In this document: positions 1 to 8,045 of the stretch, piece after piece | Layout: every line of letters begins with the position of its first letter | Numbering within the stretch: position 1 is the stretch's first letter | Origin: Phycisphaerae bacterium | GTDB lineage: Bacteria > Planctomycetota > Phycisphaerae > UBA1845 > PWPN01 | DNA length: 62,352 bases | Direction of reading: 5' to 3' | Assembly (NCBI GenBank): GCA_012729395.1 | Contig: JAAYDF010000029.1 | Coordinates: 1-62,352, forward strand | Notes under the pieces: model-generated | Databases searched by the model: none | What the model was told of the DNA's origin: nothing | The model's input: only the letters and a program-made list of their open reading frames with translations | Position numbers and translations under genes: made by a program

Positions 1-1
1 G

Positions 2-376
2 CCGATCGAGGGCCTGACGGGCGATATCGCCGAAGTCCTGCGGGGCTGGCCGATTGACGCGAATACCTACGTCGTGATCGTAACCCGCGGTCACCGACAC
101 GATGAGCAGGCGCTGCACGCGGTGGTCGACTCGCCGGCCCGGTACCTGGGCATGATCGGCAGCCGCCGCAAGATCCAAGTGATCTTTGACGACCTGGCCG
201 AGCTTGGCGTGGACCGGGACCGATTGGAGCGGGTACACTCGCCGATCGGGCTTGCCATCGGGGCGATCACCGTGCCCGAGATCGCGGTGAGTATCGCGGC
301 CGAGTTGACCCAGGTGCGGCGCGAGCGAGGGGCGAAGCCGGTCACCGGGCCGTTCGAGATCAGTGCGTCGTCATAG
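2..376 (+). CDS. XdhC family protein, C-terminal part (5' end outside window)
   Basis: The reading frame is open from base 2 to a stop at 376, so only the last 124 residues are present. The motif YLGMIGSRRK followed by HSPIGLAIGA and a TVPEIAVSIAAEL helix is the signature of the C-terminal Rossmann-like XdhC domain. XdhC proteins bind molybdenum cofactor and help insert it, after sulfuration, into xanthine dehydrogenase and related molybdenum hydroxylases in the cytoplasm. The MobA/MocA-like transferase at 2538 and adenine deaminase at 3411 on the same strand fit a molybdoenzyme/purine-degradation neighbourhood. The hydroxylase subunits would have to lie upstream, outside the window. The family call is firm; the substrate of the client enzyme is inferred. 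Confidence 0.86.
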   Translation, partial: PIEGLTGDIAEVLRGWPIDANTYVVIVTRGHRHDEQALHAVVDSPARYLGMIGSRRKIQVIFDDLAELGVDRDRLERVHSPIGLAIGAITVPEIAVSIAAELTQVRRERGAKPVTGPFEISASS

Positions 377-440
377 AGGCACCGACAACGGTCACCGCAC
401 GGCACTGCTCTGTGAATGAGCGTACGGATTCGTGGGCAAC

Positions 441-454
441 ACGAACAAGTTCGT
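441..454. repeat. Solitary copy of the dispersed palindromic element (CGAAC/GTTCG version)
   Basis: ACGAAC-AA-GTTCGT is a 14-bp interrupted palindrome in the gap before the DUF4091 gene. On the minus strand it reads ACCGAACGAACTTGTTCGTG. This matches the flank and core of the 24-bp arrays at 15088, 35907 and 51753, with the outer base pairs changed in a compensatory way. Confidence 0.6.
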
Positions 455-525
455 TCGGTGCCGTGACACGAACGAATCGGCTTGCTCCGAAGACATGGAC
501 ACGTTCTCTTTGGCCGGAGGTACAG

Positions 526-2451
526 ATGAAACGAACGACGTGGTTGGCGGTGTTCATCGCGGTGATGACGGCTGGCGCATCCAGCCTCTGTGGCAGTGAG
601 AATATCGCGCTGGTCCCATCGCATCCGCTGGCGAAGGTGCTGCGTACGGAAGCACTGACCGTCGCTGACGGCTCCGTACTGCGTCTGGATGGGGCTGCCG
701 GCGAGATCGTCAGCGGGCAAGCCGTGGTGCTGGCGGGTGATGCTGCCGACGTGGTGACGGCCACGATGTCGGATCTCTTGCTCACCGGGGGGCAAGCGAG
801 GATTCCCGCCGGCGCCGCCAAGCTGCAGTGGGTACGCTACTTCGACATCAGCAAGAACACGCAGGGCGTTCCCGAAGACGAGCTCGTCGCCCGTGCGCCG
901 GCGAGCATCCCCGACCCATTCTGGGAAGATGGCGAGCGACCTGTCGAAGCGGGGCTGCCGCAACCGCTGTGGATCGAGCTCAGTCTTCCCGCCGACGCCC
1001 AGGCCGGCGAATACCGCGGCACGGTCTCGGTCGTCGGTCAGGCAGGCCGGGCCGAGTTGCCGCTCGTGGTGCGAGTGCGGGCGTTTCGCCTATCGCAGGA
1101 ACGCCACCAGCGAGTCATTCAATGGTGGGCTTTCCCCGGACGCGGCTTTGAGAACCTCAAGACCGGCAGCCAGGGTTACTGGGACCACTTGGAGCGGTCT
1201 TGTGCGTTCCTCCGGCAGCATCGGCAGACGGACGTTCGCGTCGGCTGGGATCTCATCACATCGAAAGCCGACGCCGACGGTAAGCCCCACTGGGATACGG
1301 ACCTGTTCGAGAAATACGCGGACATGGTCTTCAAAGCCGGCCTGCAGGGCATCCACTTCCCCGCCGCCGGCAAACACACGAAACACCAACTCGAGCAAGA
1401 CAGCAGGACCGACACGATCGAGGAAAACCTGGGGCGGCTGGCTGCCATCCAGAAGCTGGTGGTCCAGCGCGGCTGGCAAGGACGAATTCTCACCAGCCTG
1501 GCCGATGAACCATTCATCTACCACGAGCAGTCTTATCGTGCATCGCTGGAGCGCATCCGCTCGGCCGCACCTGACGTGGGGGTGATCGAGGCGGTCGAAA
1601 CGGAGCATCTCGGCGATTTGGATATCTGGGTACCCAAGCTGTCGCACCTCAACCTGTGGTGGCCCTACTACGACAACCTGAAACGGCAGGGCAAGGAGGT
1701 CTGGTTCTACACCTGCTGCCACCCGGTGGGACGGTATCCCAACCGGTTCATGGACCAGCCGCTCATTAAGGCCCGCGAGCTGCACTGGATCAGCTACTTG
1801 TACGGCCTGGACGGCTACCTCCACTGGGGCTTGAACTGGTTTGCCGCCAACGAAGACCCCTACACGGAGAAGGGAGCCAGCCCCTGGGCTCTACCGCCCG
1901 GCGATGCGCAGGTGGTCTACCCCGGCAAGAGCGGTTTCCTCGGCTCGCTGCGTTTGAGCGCGATGCGCGATGGCCTCCAGGACTACGAGTACCTGTGGAC
2001 CCTGGAAGACCGCATGCGGGCGGTCAAGGCACGGCTCGGCGAGGAGGCCCACTGGCTTGACCCCCGCCAGCGTTCGCTGGAGTTGTGCCGCCGGGTCGTC
2101 CAATCGTGCTACGAGCACACCCGCGATCCGCAAGTGCTCTACGCCACGCGAGCGGCGCTCGCGGATGAGATCGAGGCCCTCGACAGCTCGCCGCTGCTAA
2201 TCGTGCAAACCTCGCCGCCGGAGGGATCGATCGTGCCGGCGGGCCCGATCATGATCAATGTCCGCGGGGTGACCACGCCCGGGGCCAAGATCACGATCAA
2301 CGGTCGGCCGGTGATTGCCGACAACGTCAGCTCGCGGGGCTGCTTCTTCGACGCGGTGTTCATCACCGCCGATGCCCCGAACATCGTCACCACGGCGGAG
2401 CACGACGGACAGACGACTACGACCACCCGAGCCTTTCGCGTCGTCGAGTGA
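526..2451 (+). CDS. Secreted DUF4091-containing (glycoside-hydrolase-like) protein
   Basis: The start at 526 is chosen because GGAGG lies 5 nt upstream and translation begins with a clear signal peptide (MKRTTWLAVFIAVMTAGASS). The frame stays open upstream to 412, but that part carries a dispersed repeat and looks untranslated. The 641-residue protein has an N-terminal beta-rich region, a central (beta/alpha)-barrel-like part and, from about residue 445, the DUF4091 segment with features such as LHWGLNWF and LRLSAMRDGLQDYEYLW. DUF4091 proteins are common in planctomycetes and Bacteroidetes and are thought to act on polysaccharides outside the cytoplasm; the substrate is unknown. A C-terminal beta domain (SPPEGSIVPAGPIMINVRG) resembles Ig-like modules. 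It sits oddly between xdhC-like and mocA-like genes. Confidence 0.8.
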   Translation: MKRTTWLAVFIAVMTAGASSLCGSENIALVPSHPLAKVLRTEALTVADGSVLRLDGAAGEIVSGQAVVLAGDAADVVTATMSDLLLTGGQARIPAGAAKLQWVRYFDISKNTQGVPEDELVARAPASIPDPFWEDGERPVEAGLPQPLWIELSLPADAQAGEYRGTVSVVGQAGRAELPLVVRVRAFRLSQERHQRVIQWWAFPGRGFENLKTGSQGYWDHLERSCAFLRQHRQTDVRVGWDLITSKADADGKPHWDTDLFEKYADMVFKAGLQGIHFPAAGKHTKHQLEQDSRTDTIEENLGRLAAIQKLVVQRGWQGRILTSLADEPFIYHEQSYRASLERIRSAAPDVGVIEAVETEHLGDLDIWVPKLSHLNLWWPYYDNLKRQGKEVWFYTCCHPVGRYPNRFMDQPLIKARELHWISYLYGLDGYLHWGLNWFAANEDPYTEKGASPWALPPGDAQVVYPGKSGFLGSLRLSAMRDGLQDYEYLWTLEDRMRAVKARLGEEAHWLDPRQRSLELCRRVVQSCYEHTRDPQVLYATRAALADEIEALDSSPLLIVQTSPPEGSIVPAGPIMINVRGVTTPGAKITINGRPVIADNVSSRGCFFDAVFITADAPNIVTTAEHDGQTTTTTRAFRVVE

Positions 2452-2537
2452 CGGCACGAGGGCCGGCATGTTCACATCGCGGCACATGGCTTGCGCCAAG
2501 CCTGTGCCCGACGCGGCCAGGCGAATCGCATGGGGAT

Positions 2538-3221
2538 ATGAGCAAGGCAGACTTCGACGTGTGGGCGATCGTACCGGCCGCGGGACGGGGTCGGCGATTC
2601 CGCGCGGCGTCGGTTGATTCGGCCGCCGCGCCGGCCAAGCAGCTCGCCCGGCTGGGTGATCGCTCGATGCTGGCCGCGGTGCTCGATACGCTCGATGCCT
2701 CGCGGGTCGCGGGCGTCGTGGTCGTGGTCAACGCGGACGTCGCCCCCGCCATCGAGGCCGAACGCCCCCCCACCGCCCGCCGGGTCTACATACTGAACCC
2801 CGATCCGGACGGCGAGATGATCGAATCCGTGCAGATCGGGCTGGCGAGGGCGGGGGCAACCGCCACATCGGGGCCGACCGGACAACCGGGCTCGGGCGAG
2901 CTACAGTATGGACAAGGGCCGGCGGGCTTCTTGGTCTGTCCGGGCGACCACCCGGCCGTGACAACGCGAGCGGTGGACGTTTGTTTGGCGGCGTTTGCCG
3001 CGTCGAGCAAGTCGATCGTACTGGCGACCTGTGACGGCCGGCGAGGGCACCCGCTGATCGTACCCGCGGACTTGGCCGACGTCGTCGCGACGTGGCCGAG
3101 CACCGCCAGGCTCAACGAGCTGCGGACACGGTTTGCCGACCGCGTGCTAGAGGTTGAAACCAGTGAGCCGGGCGTGCTGACCGACGTGGATGTGCCCGAG
3201 GATCTGGCGGGCCTCAGGTAG
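2538..3221 (+). CDS. MobA/MocA-like nucleotidyltransferase (molybdopterin cytidylyl-/guanylyltransferase family)
   Basis: The start at 2538 has GGGGA 2-6 nt upstream and gives a 227-residue protein opening with the NTP-transferase loop VPAAGRGRRF. A lysine follows in AAPAKQLARLGDRSM, and FLVCPGDHPAVT matches the metal-binding region of the NTP_transf_3 family. Members transfer CMP or GMP from CTP/GTP to molybdopterin, or activate sugars. The xdhC-like gene upstream and adenine deaminase downstream make a MocA-type role (molybdopterin cytosine dinucleotide for a xanthine-dehydrogenase-like enzyme) the most likely. The glycine-rich loop has GRGRR where many MobA proteins have G-x-S-x-R-M, so the exact nucleotide is uncertain. 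Confidence 0.75.
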   Translation: MSKADFDVWAIVPAAGRGRRFRAASVDSAAAPAKQLARLGDRSMLAAVLDTLDASRVAGVVVVVNADVAPAIEAERPPTARRVYILNPDPDGEMIESVQIGLARAGATATSGPTGQPGSGELQYGQGPAGFLVCPGDHPAVTTRAVDVCLAAFAASSKSIVLATCDGRRGHPLIVPADLADVVATWPSTARLNELRTRFADRVLEVETSEPGVLTDVDVPEDLAGLR

Positions 3222-3228
3222 TGTTGGG

Positions 3229-3257
3229 TTCATGCGGCATGCCTGACGCCGCATGAA
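3229..3257 (+). terminator. Hairpin just after the mocA-like gene
   Basis: A perfect 10-bp stem (TTCATGCGGC at 3229-3238, GCCGCATGAA at 3248-3257) begins 8 nt after the stop at 3221. No U-tract follows, so it may be an mRNA-stabilising hairpin rather than a true intrinsic terminator. Confidence 0.45.
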
Positions 3258-3321
3258 GGTTTGACTCGCGTGGCGGCGCGGAGAGCTGGATCGCGAGGGA
3301 GGCGGCGACGTTGGGGTGCAA

Positions 3322-3351
3322 GAACCGCTGCCTCACGGTCGCGGCTCTGCT
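3322..3351 (+). repeat. Half-copy of the CGCTCCCTTACGGTCGCGGC repeat
   Basis: GAACCGCTGCCTCACGGTCG followed by CGGCTCTGCT is a close copy of the right arm of the perfect inverted repeat at 59255-59319. Only one arm is present here, in the leader of adenine deaminase. Confidence 0.6.
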
Positions 3352-3410
3352 GGGGCGCGGCTCTGCTGTGGCGCTGTTCTGCGAGAAGCAGGTCGTAGTT
3401 GGAGACAAGC

Positions 3411-5135
3411 ATGGAGCTTTCGCATCTGATTGACGTGGCTGCCGGGCGCAAGCCGGCCGACTTGGTCTTCAAGAACGGCTCGTTCGTCAACGTGTTCACC
3501 AATACAATCGAGCAGGCGGACGTGGCGGTTGCCGGGCCGCAGATCGCCGGACTGGGCTCCTACGAGGGGCGTGAGGTGGTCGATCTGCGGGGCGGGATGC
3601 TCTGCCCGGGCTTCATCGACGCCCACGTGCATATCGAGTCATCGATGCTCAGCGTGCCGGAGTTCGCCCGCACCGTGGTGGCCCGGGGCACGACCGCGGT
3701 GGTGGCCGACCCGCATGAGCTGGCGAACGTCATGGGGGCCGAGGGCATCCGCTTCATCCTTCGCAGCAGCAAGTATTGCCCGATCGCGGTCTACGTGATG
3801 CTCTCGAGTTGCGTGCCCGCGTCGCACCTGGAATCGGCGGGTGCCGAGCTCAAGGCGGTGGATTTGCTGCCGTTTCTGAGCGATCCGTGGGTTCGCGGGC
3901 TGGCGGAGATCATGAACTACCCCGGCGTGCTCAGTAAGGATCCCGACGTACTGGACAAGATCCGCATCGTCGGGCGGACGCCGATCGACGGGCACGCGCC
4001 GGGGCTCAGTGGGATGGACCTGTGTGCGTACATCGCGGCTGGCATCCGCAGCGACCACGAGGCCTCGACCTTCGAGGAAGGAGCCGAGAAGCTGCGCCTC
4101 GGCATGCACCTGATGATTCGCGAGGGGTCCGCGGCCCGAAATCTGGACGCTTTGCTGCCGCTGATCACGCCGGAGACTTTGCCGCGCATCATGTTCGTGA
4201 CCGACGACAAGCATGTGGATGACCTGGTGACGGAGGGGCATATCGACGTGATGGTGCGGCGTGCGATCGCGGCGGGGCTGAAGCCGGCGTACGCCGTACG
4301 GGTCGCTTCGTTCAATGCCGCCCGGTACTACGGACTGCACGATCTCGGGGCGATTGGGCCGGGCTACCGGGCGAACCTGACGGTGCTTGAGGATCTCAAG
4401 GGCTGCCGCGTCCTGCGTACCTACAAGGACGGCGAACTCGTTGCCGACGACGGGGCCTGCGTGGCCGTGGACCAGAGCCTCGGACGGCCCCCGATGCGAC
4501 TGCGGTCCAGCATCAACGTACAATGGCTCGAACCGGACAACTTCGTTCTGCCCGTCCCGCCGGGAGCGGAAGGCCGATCCGTACGCATCATCGAGATCAT
4601 TCCCGACCAGTTGACCACCCACGAGCTGCGGGAAACGCCAACCACGCTGGACAATCGCGTCGTCGCCGATGTGCAACGCGACCTGCTCAAAATCGCGGTC
4701 ATCGAGCGGCATTCATCGAGCGGGAACATCGGCATGGGCTTGGTGCGGGGCTTCGGCCTCAAACGCGGAGCAATCGCCAGCAGCGTGGCACACGATGCCC
4801 ACAACCTCATCGTCGTTGGGACCAACGACGCGGATATGCTGGCGGCGGCGGTGCACCTGGTGAAGATTCGCGGCGGCCTGTGTGCCCTGGCCGACGGCAA
4901 GGTGCTGGCCGACCTGCCCCTACCCATCGCCGGGCTGCTCTCCGAAGAGCCGGCCGGGGTGGTCGTCCAACAACTCCAGAAAGTGCGTCAGGCCGCCCGG
5001 TCGCTCGGCTCCCCGCTCTCGCATCCCTTCATGACCCTCGCGTTCATGAGCCTCTCGGTCATCGGCGACCTCAAGCTCACCGACCTCGGCCTGGCGGACG
5101 TGAAGGCGTTCAAGCATGTGGAGTTGTTCGTGTGA
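3411..5135 (+). CDS. ade: Adenine deaminase
   Basis: The 574-residue protein has the full set of AdeC-type amidohydrolase motifs. These are the metal-binding GFIDAHVHIESSM near residue 68, ADPHELANVMG, DGHAPGLSG, SDHEASTFEEGAEKLRLGM and the FVTDDKHVDDL metal ligand. The enzyme deaminates adenine to hypoxanthine in the cytoplasm using a dinuclear metal centre. The ATG at 3411 has GGAGA 5 nt upstream and is preferred over the in-frame TTG at 3399. Length and C-terminal domain are normal for the family. With the XdhC-like and MocA-like genes it suggests adenine to hypoxanthine to xanthine catabolism. Confidence 0.95.
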   Translation: MELSHLIDVAAGRKPADLVFKNGSFVNVFTNTIEQADVAVAGPQIAGLGSYEGREVVDLRGGMLCPGFIDAHVHIESSMLSVPEFARTVVARGTTAVVADPHELANVMGAEGIRFILRSSKYCPIAVYVMLSSCVPASHLESAGAELKAVDLLPFLSDPWVRGLAEIMNYPGVLSKDPDVLDKIRIVGRTPIDGHAPGLSGMDLCAYIAAGIRSDHEASTFEEGAEKLRLGMHLMIREGSAARNLDALLPLITPETLPRIMFVTDDKHVDDLVTEGHIDVMVRRAIAAGLKPAYAVRVASFNAARYYGLHDLGAIGPGYRANLTVLEDLKGCRVLRTYKDGELVADDGACVAVDQSLGRPPMRLRSSINVQWLEPDNFVLPVPPGAEGRSVRIIEIIPDQLTTHELRETPTTLDNRVVADVQRDLLKIAVIERHSSSGNIGMGLVRGFGLKRGAIASSVAHDAHNLIVVGTNDADMLAAAVHLVKIRGGLCALADGKVLADLPLPIAGLLSEEPAGVVVQQLQKVRQAARSLGSPLSHPFMTLAFMSLSVIGDLKLTDLGLADVKAFKHVELFV

Positions 5136-5406
5136 GCCCCCGTCGAGGGAAGATGCCGCCAAGCCGATCACCGGATAAGCCAGCAAACCCGTGTACCAAG
5201 ACGGGTCTGCCGGATCGCTCGCCCGCCTGAGCATGGTGAGCTTCACCGGGTCCACGTTGGCGACGATGGGGCACGACGCCGACACCGTCATCAGCGAGGG
5301 GCTTGCCGCCCGGCGCACCCCGAGACCGCCGAGAGACGCGTAACCGCAGACCGTGCAATCAAAACCGACTTCGGCCTGGCGCGAAAACAAGGTTGCGGTA
5401 TATCTA

Positions 5407-5675
5407 CAACGCCAACGGCGTTGAATAGCACAGCCCAGGGTCGCGCAGCGCACCCTGGGGCATGGGGACAACCGCAACACGGCAAACCCTGAAAGGGTTT
5501 CATGTTCCGCCCGAACGCGCTCCCTGGACCACCCCTCCCGTCCCCTACCCTCTCATGTCCTACCCGCGCGAACGATGAGACATGCAACCCTTTCAGGGTT
5601 GATCTGTGCTTGCCGGCATGGATCCCGGGGTGCGCTGCGCGACCCCGGGCTGCGTTATGGAACCGCGTTGCGGTT
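5407..5675. repeat. Two inverted triple-hairpin modules (REPIN-like)
   Basis: Module 1 has stems CAACGCC/GGCGTTG (5407-5423), CCCAGGG/CCCTGGG (5434-5459, inner TCGCGCAGCGCA) and AAACCCT/AGGGTTT (5484-5500). Module 2 carries matching stems in reverse order and orientation: CAACCCT/AGGGTTG (5585-5601), CCCGGGG/CCCCGGG (5624-5649, inner TGCGCTGCGCGA, the exact complement of module 1) and AACCGC/GCGGTT (5661-5675). The plan (outer hairpin, central CCCAGG-type hairpin, GAA-loop hairpin, in an inverted pair) matches the ends of the RAYT element at 11365-12149. Confidence 0.75.
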
Positions 5676-5916
5676 CGAGGGCGAGAATCGGCGCGCCGAC
5701 AAGGTGTTGCAGCCCTTGACCATGGCAGGGGTCAGAAGCCATTCTGTCTTACTCCGGCAGCATCTTGAACGACCGACGGGACGGGGGGCGCTATCCAGGC
5801 CCAGCTTGGTCGCGACTCGTCGCCCCCAGTCAACTTCACCGCAAGGGCGACCGCGGCGAGCCGCGCAACCTCCAGTTCCCGCTCATCCGCCGGCCGTTCG
5901 CCACGACTTGCGAGCC

Positions 5917-5979
5917 CGCGTCGCGATTCAGCACATGGTACGCCGACCCGCCCAATGCCATCCAAGATCCTCTCGCCAT
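5917..5979 (-). pseudogene. Remnant of a REP-associated (Y1/HUH) transposase N-terminus
   Basis: Reading the minus strand from the ATG at 5979 gives a peptide containing SAYHVLNRDAGSQ. The AYHVLNR sequence is the hallmark start of one RAYT transposase group. The homology breaks off after about 20 codons and no HUH motif or catalytic tyrosine follows, so this is at most a decayed fragment. It lies about 240 bp from the inverted hairpin pair, as expected for a dead REP-transposase unit. It is only a short match and could be chance. Confidence 0.4.
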
Positions 5980-6078
5980 GCCGCCGCCCTATGTATCAAT
6001 GGCTTCTGCCCCCGTGTCCGGTCTCTTGAGAAACGGGGGCTAATGGGTGACCCCTTTCATGCTCCCCCTACACGATCT

Positions 6079-7287
6079 TCACCACCCATAGAACAAGGCA
6101 TCGAGAAGGGCTGTCCGCCCTTGCCAGATGGCGAGTGCCTCACCACCGGATGGCCGTGGAGACCTCCACCATACACTATCCTGTATACGCTGAATAATCT
6201 CTTGCCAGTAGCGGTCGAAGTCCATGGGCAATTGAGAGATGCCAAACTCCCTGCAGAGCCCGGACCGATTGGCTGAATTAAGGCATACGAACACATCTGG
6301 TCGCTTTATGGAGAGCAATCGCGTTGCCCCCCCAACACCTCCTCCTCCGTTTGGAAAGGCCTTTACAAACGTCTTCACATACTGATTGAAGACTTCTGTG
6401 GTCACGAGCCCTTTCATCGGAATGCTATCCAGGGCATTTGAGATATGCCGGTTATTGGAATTGATAGCTCTCGTGAAGTAGCCCGCACCTCCCATACCAC
6501 CAAACCACCCCCAGCGGTCCGGGTCAGGTCCACATCCGGCGACATGCTGGCGCTGCGTATCTGTCATCGCCGAGAACGAACGTCTCTTAGTGAAGTAAGT
6601 GCGTGCGTCGGCAAGAACATCTAATCGGACCTTCAAGGTGGAATTCCCCCTGCCGTCTCTTTCCTCCCTCACACGGCTAACGAAGTCATCCCAAGAAAGA
6701 GTGAACAGTGAGGGAGGAATCTCGGTGTGTGGCTGTCTCCGCCCCTTGCCCTCCTGAACCTTTCCGCCAGCAATCTTCTTAAGGTGAACGTGTGCCTTTC
6801 TCCACTGCGCTCTATACGCGTCGATTTGTGGCCTGGTCAGACGCGTTGCAGACTCCCAGTGTCTATTGAGGACGTTGCTCAGATCGCGATGCTGTGCGTC
6901 AGCACCGACCGATGAACTGTCCAACATGACAGCTACCTCGACGTTGTCAGAGTAGGCAGCTCTTGTGAAGTTGGGACTCCCCACGATACACGCCCAGTCC
7001 TTCGGACTGTTCTCGAAGAGGTAGATTTTGGGATGAAACACCCCACTGGTTGCCGGGACGAACCGCACCTTGGGGTGGTCGCATAATGACTTCAGGACGT
7101 CGGGATGCGTCTGGTAGAAATGAGTGCCGATGATGGCTTTTTTAATCCGATCCCGTTTTTCGAGTAATTTGTCGTACAGATCAAAACCAACTGATGCCCA
7201 TGCTACAGACCAGCGATACTGGTGGTACTTGTCCATGAGTGACCGGAGTGTGTTTGTCAGTGTCTCGGCGGTTGTCAGTACCTTCAT
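6079..7287 (-). CDS. Phospholipase D-like (PLDc_N type) nuclease-family protein
   Basis: The 402-residue protein begins at 7287, with GGGAG about 7 nt upstream. An N-terminal PLD domain holds one HKD-type motif: HPKIYLF at about residues 85-91 and GSPNFTR at 103-109, as in PLD-family nucleases that dimerise to complete the active site. The C-terminal half has no family I recognise; its end (ATRLLSIKRPDVFVCL, FDRYWQEI, SPRPSGGEALAIW) looks like a conserved globular domain. The gene is visibly less GC-rich than its neighbours and stands alone beside a repeat cluster, which suggests horizontal acquisition. A DNA-targeting, defence or restriction role is possible but inferred; no helicase or methylase partner is adjacent. 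Confidence 0.75.
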   Translation of the reverse strand: MKVLTTAETLTNTLRSLMDKYHQYRWSVAWASVGFDLYDKLLEKRDRIKKAIIGTHFYQTHPDVLKSLCDHPKVRFVPATSGVFHPKIYLFENSPKDWACIVGSPNFTRAAYSDNVEVAVMLDSSSVGADAQHRDLSNVLNRHWESATRLTRPQIDAYRAQWRKAHVHLKKIAGGKVQEGKGRRQPHTEIPPSLFTLSWDDFVSRVREERDGRGNSTLKVRLDVLADARTYFTKRRSFSAMTDTQRQHVAGCGPDPDRWGWFGGMGGAGYFTRAINSNNRHISNALDSIPMKGLVTTEVFNQYVKTFVKAFPNGGGGVGGATRLLSIKRPDVFVCLNSANRSGLCREFGISQLPMDFDRYWQEIIQRIQDSVWWRSPRPSGGEALAIWQGRTALLDALFYGW

Positions 7288-7496
7288 GCTTGTCTCCCTG
7301 TGAATGAGGTGCCGGTGGCTGATCGGATACGTGATCTGTAAGTCTCGCCATGGCGCCATCCTACTTGTGCCCCAGCCTCGCGACAATACCCTTCCAAGAC
7401 GTTTCTAAACCCCTTGTAGCCCCCGTGGTAAACTGGCGATACCGCGAAGTGCGATGGAACCCTTTTATGTTGTGGGTCGGTTCCGGGCTCCCACCG

Positions 7497-7781
7497 TCAA
7501 TGTGCGAACCAGATCGGCTGGCCCTCTTCGTCCAGGAGGATCAACCCAGGGCCGCCTTCCTCGCTCACGGCCAGCGTGGCACGGATCTGGCCCTTTTCGT
7601 CGAAGAGGCTCAGCGCAGGGCCTTCCTTGCTCATGGACAGCATAGCGCGGGTCTGGCCCTTGTCGTCGCGGAAACTCAGCGCGGGCTCGCCATCTGTGGT
7701 CACGGCCAGCGTGACGCGGGTCCGCCCCTGTTCATCTTCCAGGATAAGCTGCCGCGTGCGGATCGCGTCGGCCACGCTCAT
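7497..7781 (-). CDS. Small protein built from ~23-residue beta repeats
   Basis: The start at 7781 has GGAGAAC about 6 nt upstream and gives 94 residues. After a short helix the protein is a tandem repeat with the pattern L-x-L-x-D-E-x-G-x-x-R-x-x-L-x-V/M-S/T-x-(E/D)-G-x-P, present about three and a half times (LILEDEQGRTRVTL, LSFRDDKGQTRAML, LSLFDEKGQIRATL, LILLDEEGQ). This suggests a short beta-meander or solenoid. No signal peptide or known catalytic motif is present. I do not recognise a named family, and its role is unknown. Confidence 0.65.
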   Translation of the reverse strand: MSVADAIRTRQLILEDEQGRTRVTLAVTTDGEPALSFRDDKGQTRAMLSMSKEGPALSLFDEKGQIRATLAVSEEGGPGLILLDEEGQPIWFAH

Positions 7782-7936
7782 GGTATGTTCTCCGTTTGGG
7801 GAAGTGTGAGGGGGGCCGCTGCCCCCGTTGCCGTAAACCTTACCCCCCGTCCCCCTCACACCGCAAGTTACCCTGCCTCCAGCACCATTTTGGGCCGACC
7901 GACGGGGCGGAGCGTGCTGCGGGGTGTCTGTTTATT

Positions 7937-7998
7937 GAGGACCGAGTCAACTTATTGATCGACGTTCCGCTGGTATGACACGAACAGCAACAAGTTGC
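7937..7998. repeat. 24-bp palindromic elements in opposite orientations
   Basis: A forward unit (GAGGACCGAGTCAACTTATT onward, 7937-7960) is followed by an opposite-orientation unit with the perfect palindrome GCAAC-AA-GTTGC at 7987-7998. On the minus strand the latter reads GACCAAGGCAACTTGTTGC, so it is the same family. The same forward-plus-reverse pairing recurs at 51744-51900. Confidence 0.65.
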
Positions 7999-8045
7999 CT
8001 TGGTCTCGTTTGAGACCCCGCCGATCCAGTGGCGGACCCGCGACG

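Larger units (their letters stand above)
5136..6078. other. 943-bp gene-free stretch with inverted hairpin modules and a transposase remnant
   Basis: No credible intact gene is seen between adenine deaminase and the PLD-like gene. The stretch holds a pair of inverted triple-hairpin modules (5407-5500 and 5585-5675) and a short remnant resembling a REP-transposase start (5917-5979, minus). Open frames here are short and overlap the palindromes. Confidence 0.6.

Noticed and set aside
5575-6276. A 233-codon plus-strand frame over the hairpin region
   Set aside because: It runs through palindromic repeats and into the opposite-strand PLD gene; no domain is visible.
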